Assembly (NCBI GenBank): GCA_018873225.1
Contig: JAEILZ010000006.1
Coordinates: forward strand, 1,178,001 to 1,242,000
Source: [Phialemoniopsis] sp. UDSM-2020
Taxonomy: Eukaryota > Ascomycota > Sordariomycetes > Thyridiales > Thyridiaceae
Direction: 5' to 3'
Length of the DNA stretch: 64,000 nucleotides
A program made the position numbers and the translations under genes. The notes beneath the pieces are model-generated. The model made no database searches. It saw only the letters and a list, made by a program, of their open reading frames with translations, and was not told the origin of the DNA. Shown here piece after piece: positions 58,217 to 64,000 of this stretch. How positions within the stretch are numbered: position 1 is the stretch's first letter; every line of letters starts with the position of its first letter.

Positions 58217-58641
58217 CTACCATCCGCTTCGGCTCGTGGAAGGAGAGCTCGGATTGGAGCCACCCGTGAGCCAGTTGAGGGCGAGCTCCGCCGCATCCTC
58301 CTTTGCGTTGTTCAGGTTCTTGCCGTCATACCAGAAACGTGCCGCGAAGCTCTGACCGTGAACCATCACTCGGCTCGACCAAGCCGTGCGACCGCCTGGA
58401 AAGGTGGCGAGGGATATCAGTATCATGACCCCGAATGTTCACTTGCTGTGGTACTGTGGGCTCTCACCTCGTCGATCTGACACGATCTGAAAAACTGGCG
58501 GGTTGATTTGGCACTCTCGGCAAGCCTCTGATATCACTCGTCAGTGCTCTTTTTCATGGCAAATGTAGATGCATCCCTCATACCATCAAGCTTCTGTTGC
58601 CACTGCTTGGCGGCGCTGTTCTGGCTGTAGGTGGAAGGCAT
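58217..58641 (-). CDS. Small dsRBD-like protein, 98 aa
   Basis: Three exons (58641-58584, 58527-58468, 58395-58217) give 98 aa with phases that close; no single exon would reveal this gene. It begins MPSTYSQNSAAKQWQQKLDEACREC and ends in a Ser/Pro tail. The core (PPVFQIVSDRRGGRTAWSS, SFAARFWYDGKNLNNAKEDAAELALNWL) has the order of a double-stranded-RNA-binding domain: helix 1, three strands, then the AKEDAAELAL helix 2. In the dsRBD the residues just before helix 2 usually contain a KKxAK motif. Here it is NNAK, so RNA binding may be weak or absent. The role is unknown. Confidence 0.82.
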
Positions 58642-61600
58642 TGTACCCGAGAAGATCGTAAGATCAAAAGTCTTGGAAAGTTTATCCTTGCGCGAAGGGA
58701 AGTATGACGAATGCTTCAGAAAATCAAGAACCCTTGAGAAGATGTGTATATCCTTATGAGATAAAGAAATGCGATGGATGTGAGTGAGATGAAGTGCTGT
58801 CTTAAACGAGCGCGGTATGGAGAGAGAGTGAGAGTTGAGACACTTCTTATACTTCAGGACTGAAGCCCAAGTCCGATTTCATGAACACTGCCTTGCTACC
58901 ACTGAGCTGGACAAGTTGTGTCGTGGCAGAAATATATTGATTCAAGAGACAGTAAGGCAGGATAGAAGGAAGCAGGTGATCTTGGGTTTCGACGTTCGCT
59001 TGATCACCCACCTTCGTACCTGCGTCTTCTTGGTTTGCTTGCACGCGAAGTTGCATATCGGACGGCAAATTGCATCGTGCGAATGGAGGACGGGCATAGG
59101 CAATGATAAAAGAAAACCCAGATGAGTCCGTGTACCTACAGTACCTATGGTACCTTCTGACGTAGATGAGCGTGTGTGCGCTTGTTAAAGTCACCTGCAA
59201 GTTCCTTTTGGGCTGCAGCAGGTAGGGCCTCTACCATGAAGTGCAGTAAACGACTGACCTGTCTTCCCTTTGCTTTTTGGTGAGCCAATACCATTTTCTT
59301 GCTGCTTACCTGCCCGTCCTTTCTTTTGCGCCGTTAGCTCTGAACCGACCTCAACCCCATCAGCCCTGCCAATAGCGGTTGGTTCGTTAGTCCTCGGGAG
59401 GTAGGGATTTCGATGAAGAGAGACAGAAAAGCTCTGCAGCAGAGGGTGGCGTGTCCATGCCCTATCAGACCTGAAAATTCGTGATGGAGAACATCAAAAG
59501 GGAAAAGTGCAGAATGTGCCTAACGCAGATGGGCAAGGTACCACAGGAGTCCCTGGCGCGCTTTCGACGGGGAAAGCTTCCCTGAGCCGATTAGTCCAAA
59601 GACAGCGTTTTGAGGAAGAGAAAAGAAAAAAGCAAAGATGGATGTGTGTGGCTGGCCACTGGGCTGGTGGTGTGGTGTAAGTCCAGCGTGGGATGTAGGC
59701 GTGCTAGGCCCGGATCGTCACGGGAATGACAGGGGATGACAATCAGAGTACCCAGGGCGGCCCAGGGTCGTCTTTGGTTGAAACACACAAGTACCATGCG
59801 ACAGAATACTTGGCTTTTTGCCTGCAGTACCTGCGTTTTGAAGTCGCGCCGTTAGTATGTCGTCTTCCGTCTGCTTCGTGGACATGACAACTCCAAAGAC
59901 CCAAGTCGCGGCTACTCTGTGATTTACAGCCACGCTGAGGGTGTGCTAGACGCATAGATGGGCACAAATATTTGCTGCGAGCCCTCTGAGCAGAGAAACC
60001 GAGGTGTGCGTGCATGTGTGTGGCACGCCCTGCAAACCTCTGGGCGTGAACACGCAAACCAGGATAACTGACCCTAACCCGGTGAGTGCGTGCGCAGGGC
60101 TAGATATGCACGTTCGATGTAACTAATACTTGCGCCCATCTTGCCCTCTTTCCAAAAGATGTTGTAGTTGCAAAGGGTCGGTGCCGGTTGGTAGGCAATA
60201 TTTCTCGGCGATTTGTCCATAGTGACGCCTCCTCTGGTTGATGTCGTATAGGTTTGACTCAACTTCTATCATCATATTAGAAATAGACTGACGATACGGA
60301 TCTCTCCCACCATTCCTACCGCAGGTGCGCGGCTGATCTCGGTTAGATAGTGTGGATATTTCTGGACACTCGTCCATGACGTCTTGTGTACTTCGTGGTT
60401 CGAGCCTGAGGTAACGTGGTTAGGCTCGCTGCTGGTCATTTAATAGATAGGCGGTCTGACCGACTTTCCTCATTGATCCGCGTTTTCGTTTATAGAAACT
60501 TAACCTGCTACACCGGGGTGGAGCTGTCAATGAGGTGTTTGCTTCTCCACAAGATGTTGGTCTCTCGGCAAACCGTGGTACGACGGTCCAGGCGTGGCAA
60601 GGGCCGTCCTCCGGTTACCCGCACCCACATGGTTTGCAGGACTAGATGCAAGGGTTGGAAGATATCGCAGGGTATGGTAGGATTGTGCTCAAAGTTGAAA
60701 GGGAGAGTGGACTTGCTCCATTCCAAGGCCATATCGCGACTTATGGTGAGTTCGTGCATCTCATCGGCGTTAGACAGGCGTAACCCGGGTCACCCCATCT
60801 GGCCGTTCCGCATCGTCGGGTATTATCTGAGCAATCGGGCAGCGTCCCCAGGATCCGTGCAGCAAGTGCGATCGGGCATGACCAGGGCACCCGGTGACAA
60901 CTCATCATAAGGTGCCAATGGTATGGACCGTCTGTTTGGTATGAATAAGGCGTGTGGCTGTTGAAGAAGAATGAAACGGGTCGAGGCCGTATTGATGTTC
61001 ATGGTATTTGTTATTGAGTCGTCGGTAGAGAATTGGTAGTGAGGATCTTATAGGTATGTCTGTCCTCTGCTCTGTGTTGGAAGGCACTAGACCAGGGATC
61101 GTGAGTGATCTGCCCAGGTCAAGAACGTGGCGCAAGATCCGGATCTGACCGTCTCCCTGGCGCAGATGTACTGGATACAACAATTGCGGAAGAAGTTGGA
61201 GTTCACTTATTCAATGGATATTGCCGTTACATGTTCAATCTCCTCGATGGTGTCCAAAGAGAAAGGGTGTAAACCATTTTGACAAGGGCTAGACCACCAT
61301 GTGTAGTGAGTGTATAAGTGTGTGTGGGTGGGTTCTGTTGCTGCAGAAGCTGATGCGCCATGTGATTTGATGCTGTATGCGGTACACAGGCTTCCATGGC
61401 AGCACGTCCCTGGGATATCCCATGCATGACGGCGCAGAATAAACGATCTGGCTTAAGTATGCCTTGCTATTCGTCGCAACTCAATCAAGTCTGTCGTAAC
61501 ACACCAACTGGAAGCACAATTGGTCAGTCAGCAATGCAGCGTAAATCAGTCTATTTCATCTCAACGTGGAGCTCTCACATATCGGTGCAGGGGAAACATG

Positions 61601-63581
61601 CCCTATGCAGATAGACGGGGCTTTTGCAGCGGCTTCAGAGCAGATCTCCTAAGAAACGCCCGATGTGATGCAGCAAAAAAAAGAGCCGCGCCATGCCTCG
61701 GAAGTGAAGTCAGAAATGTTTGCAGGTGGGCAAAGACTGAGGTGCTCCGAGCCCTGCTCCCTGGGGATGTGTGTCTCACATCAACCTCATGCAAGAAGGA
61801 GCACTTTTGACGAGTAACGGTCAAGTGCATAACAGCAGCTAATGTGCAGACCTTCGAAAGTGCTGATTTCTCTATGATAAGTGAGTGTCAGATAGAGAGT
61901 ATGGCGAGTTGAGGGTTGCGATGCATAACCACAACGCCGCAATCCCTGACGCAATGGATGGACAACCTTTGGGCTGTCGAAACTCCCATGCCGTCATCTG
62001 CAGTAGGATAACTTGAGAGGCGCAAGAAAGACGGTCCTTGCAGATGAGCCTCGGGTACTTTGGTGAGTTCGTACTTTCGTACTAGAGATGCACGTCTCGT
62101 GCCTCTATCGTGAGGGACCTCATGGCGGCAGGTTGCAGCAGCATCATGAAATCGAAACAAGGACTGTGCAACATGAATAGCGAACGAGGTTTCAGATATT
62201 TGAGAAGAGATCATAGCAGATTCAAATAGGACGGCCTCTTGGGCGCTTTCGCTTTCCAGGCGCCCAGGAGATCTCTACAAAGGAGCCGAGACCGGACCAG
62301 ATCTCCCAGGTATGATTGGGTCAAGAGTAAGAGTTCTAGATGCTCAAATGCAAGAAGAACGTGCAGATAGCCATCGACAAATGACAGATGATGGCGTTTG
62401 GATATCGAGCTGCCACGGACTGATCTTGTTGACAGCTTGTACACCACAGGTGGGGAAGGAACATGCGAAGGTGAAATGTGGCATACAGATATGCAGCCGC
62501 TTGGCCAGACACTGTAGATACTGGTCGCCGTTATTTGATGCGAACAGTTGACATGGATTGTGAAGTACCTGGTGGCGTCTTGATACCAAGTCCGAAGGTG
62601 TGACAGTGATGAGTTGGGTGCATAAGGCATAGATGTATAAGAATGAAGGGTAAACGAGAACACCACAGAAATCTGCACATCGAGCGAACCTGACGACTGG
62701 CTGAAACGGATGGCAGTGCAGAAATGGTCAGGAGTGGTTTCTATGAAGAGTGAAGAGAAATTGACAAGCCCAGATGACGAGACAATAAAACGTCGCATAG
62801 CCCTCAGTGCTGGGAAGTCGTGATTGGGGAAGAGCACATGGTGTAAATGTCCCAAGCCTGCTCCATTAGGCAAGAGCCTTCTGGCAGGTTGTTGATGAAG
62901 CAATGCAAAGCCAGGGAGACTAAGCCCGGTACCTACCTAGGTACCGGGCACCATACTGAAATGCCAGCATCGAGAGATTGAGAAGAGATGTCTCATGAGG
63001 AGTGCATGATTGTAGTTAGGTGCTTTACTCGTAAAGTCCATCATTGGCATCACCATCGTTGGTGCTCTCCCTGTCTTCCCCTTAGGTCCAAATTCTACAA
63101 GTAAACCACTACAGCTGTCAAACAGGTGAGACCATGGTTGTCAGCTGCCAAAGACAACCCTCGGCGCGTGTCCTTGGAGAGGCTGAACCCCACTGAGAGG
63201 ACCCGTAAATGCCGGGGCATTCACCGTCTGGCCCACTGGCCGCCCTGGAGAAAGTTGTCCACGGGTCCTTCTCGCTGCGCTGGGCGGCCTTCCCCACTCT
63301 CTGATACCTCGGCATCTCGCCAATTACACGGGCCTAGCGCCGTCTGTCTCACAAACCACCACAGCCCCCTTGGCCCTTGGGGGAGCTGACGCTTTCTTTG
63401 AATGTATCGCGATGACCACTTTCCACTTCAATACTCCTAAAGGCTTTTCATCCTGAGATCCGGACTAGTCTCATTTTGCTGTTGCCCTCGATCAAGGACC
63501 AAGTTGCTATTTTCAGTTACCACCGTTATCCAGCCAGAGAGCAAGAGTGCCAGCTCATAAGAGCCGAGAGATCGAGTCAGG
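58642..63581. other. Gene-poor tract, 4.9 kb
   Basis: The divergent spacer between the dsRBD-like gene (-) and the nitronate monooxygenase (+), far longer than any other spacer here. ORFs of up to 230 codons (62211-62903, -) have no recognisable motif and unfavourable composition. GTGAGT-like donors recur (60082, 60744, 61881), so spliced non-coding transcripts are conceivable. A 26-bp inverted repeat lies at 62924-62949. Confidence 0.5.
62924..62949. repeat. 26-bp inverted repeat around TACCTAGGTA
   Basis: Perfect 12-bp arms, GCCCGGTACCTA and its reverse complement, are separated by CC. The centre contains TACCTAGGTA, which also occurs at 11354-11363 and 49737-49746, and with one mismatch at 56717-56726. 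Confidence 0.9.
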
Positions 63582-64000
63582 ATGCCCTTCGATACCGAGT
63601 TGACAAGGCGGTTGGGGATCAAGGGTGAGCTCACAAATCTACAGCAAGCCGTACAAGTATATCTAGAGAGAACTTTGGGCTGACATGACCTCTTCTCCCG
63701 AAATACAGTCCCTGTCGTGCAAGGTGGCATGATGCACGTCGGTAAGTACAACTCATATGAGTTTGCCCTATATCAAAAACACCAAACAATCAACATGGCC
63801 GTCATGTATTGACGCCTTATCCTGCTGCCAGGAACCGCCGAGCTGGCGTCAGCCGTCTCCAACGCCGGTGGGCTGGGCATCATCACCGCCCTCATCTTCC
63901 CCAACCCAGAGGAGCTGCGCAAGGAGATCCGGCGGTGCCGCACCATGACCCAGAACCCCTTCGGCGTCAACATGACGCTGCTGCCCTCCATGGTCCCGCC
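63582..64000 (+). CDS. Nitronate monooxygenase (2-nitropropane dioxygenase family), 5' part
   Basis: An FMN-dependent TIM-barrel enzyme that oxidises alkyl nitronates such as propionate-3-nitronate. Exons 63582-63624, 63709-63741 and 63832 to the right edge are in frame, and the gene continues past the window. It begins MPFDTELTRRLGIK, then VPVVQGGMMHVGTAELASAVSNAGGLGIITAL, the family's FMN-binding N-terminal strands, and PFGVNMTLLPSM. The gene starts after the 4.9-kb gene-poor tract. Only about 80 residues are visible, so the subclass cannot be fixed. Confidence 0.92.

Noticed and set aside
58850..58930. tRNA-like D-arm on the minus strand (CAGCTCAGTGGTAGC with a possible T-arm)
   Set aside because: The D-loop resembles a tRNA and GGACT/AGTCC can pair. 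The anticodon stem does not pair, the T-loop lacks TTCRA and the acceptor stem has only four pairs.
60416..60910. 164-codon plus-strand ORF, checked as a transposase or RNA-gene remnant
   Set aside because: There is no catalytic motif, no terminal repeats and no similarity that I recognise.
62211..62903. 230-codon minus-strand ORF in the gene-poor tract
   Set aside because: It is His/Ser/Leu-rich without domain structure. I see no supporting splice sites or start context, so chance openness is more likely.

Overview
The window is nuclear DNA of a filamentous ascomycete (Pezizomycotina). The proteins look most like those of Sordariomycetes, but I cannot name a genus from sequence alone. Genes are compact and carry many short introns, mostly 50-80 nt with GTRAGT donors and CTRAC-like branch sites. 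Strongly biased genes such as PEPCK, PAB1 and PEX11 have C-ending codons, which creates long antisense shadow ORFs. I support 23 protein-coding genes. The first (PEPCK) is cut by the left edge and the last (nitronate monooxygenase) by the right edge. I found no convincing tRNA, rRNA, CRISPR array or intact transposon.

Layout. 1-7 kb: 3' part of PEP carboxykinase, a membrane-associated methyltransferase-like protein (-), a CYP52-like P450 (+) and an unknown 240-aa protein (-). 8-11 kb: a coiled-coil/F-box-like gene interrupted by an in-frame stop, with a long acidic, Ser-rich tail. 12.7-17 kb: a Git1-like glycerophosphodiester permease (+) convergent with a type III polyketide synthase (-). 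18.5-25 kb: a small membrane protein, BFR2/AATF (-) divergent from IND1/NUBPL (+), and a very intron-rich mitochondrial 2-oxodicarboxylate carrier (+). 25.4-29.3 kb: fructose-1,6-bisphosphatase (-) divergent from PEX11 (+). 29.9-37.1 kb: an MFS transporter (-), a threonine-aldolase-like PLP enzyme (+) and a second P450 (-), possibly a small metabolic cluster. 37.8-45.3 kb: HUL5-like HECT ligase (-) divergent from PAB1 (+). 46.3-54.8 kb: an unknown membrane protein (-), a universal-stress-protein-domain protein (-) and mitochondrial uS7 (-). 54.8-63.6 kb is gene-poor and holds only a 98-aa dsRBD-like gene (-), followed by the start of a nitronate monooxygenase (+).

How the genes fit together. 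PEPCK and FBP1 are the two committed steps of gluconeogenesis. PEX11 (peroxisome proliferation) shares a promoter region with FBP1, and an Odc-type carrier lies beside FBP1, so several genes fit growth on acetate or fatty acids. Other genes serve ribosome biogenesis (BFR2), complex I Fe-S assembly (IND1), mRNA metabolism (PAB1), proteasomal processivity (HUL5) and mitochondrial translation (uS7m). The metabolic accessory genes are two P450s, a type III PKS, an MFS exporter and an aldolase.

The points most worth a second look are: the in-frame TAG in the 8-11 kb gene; two GC-AG introns with very small exons of 7, 8 and 10 nt; the MFS/aldolase/P450 group, whose P450 lacks the usual I-helix acid residue; a diverged dispersed repeat pair at 25.1 and 37.4 kb; a recurring TACCTAGGTA palindrome; and two large gene-poor tracts. 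I saw nothing that I can defend as an entirely new biological system.
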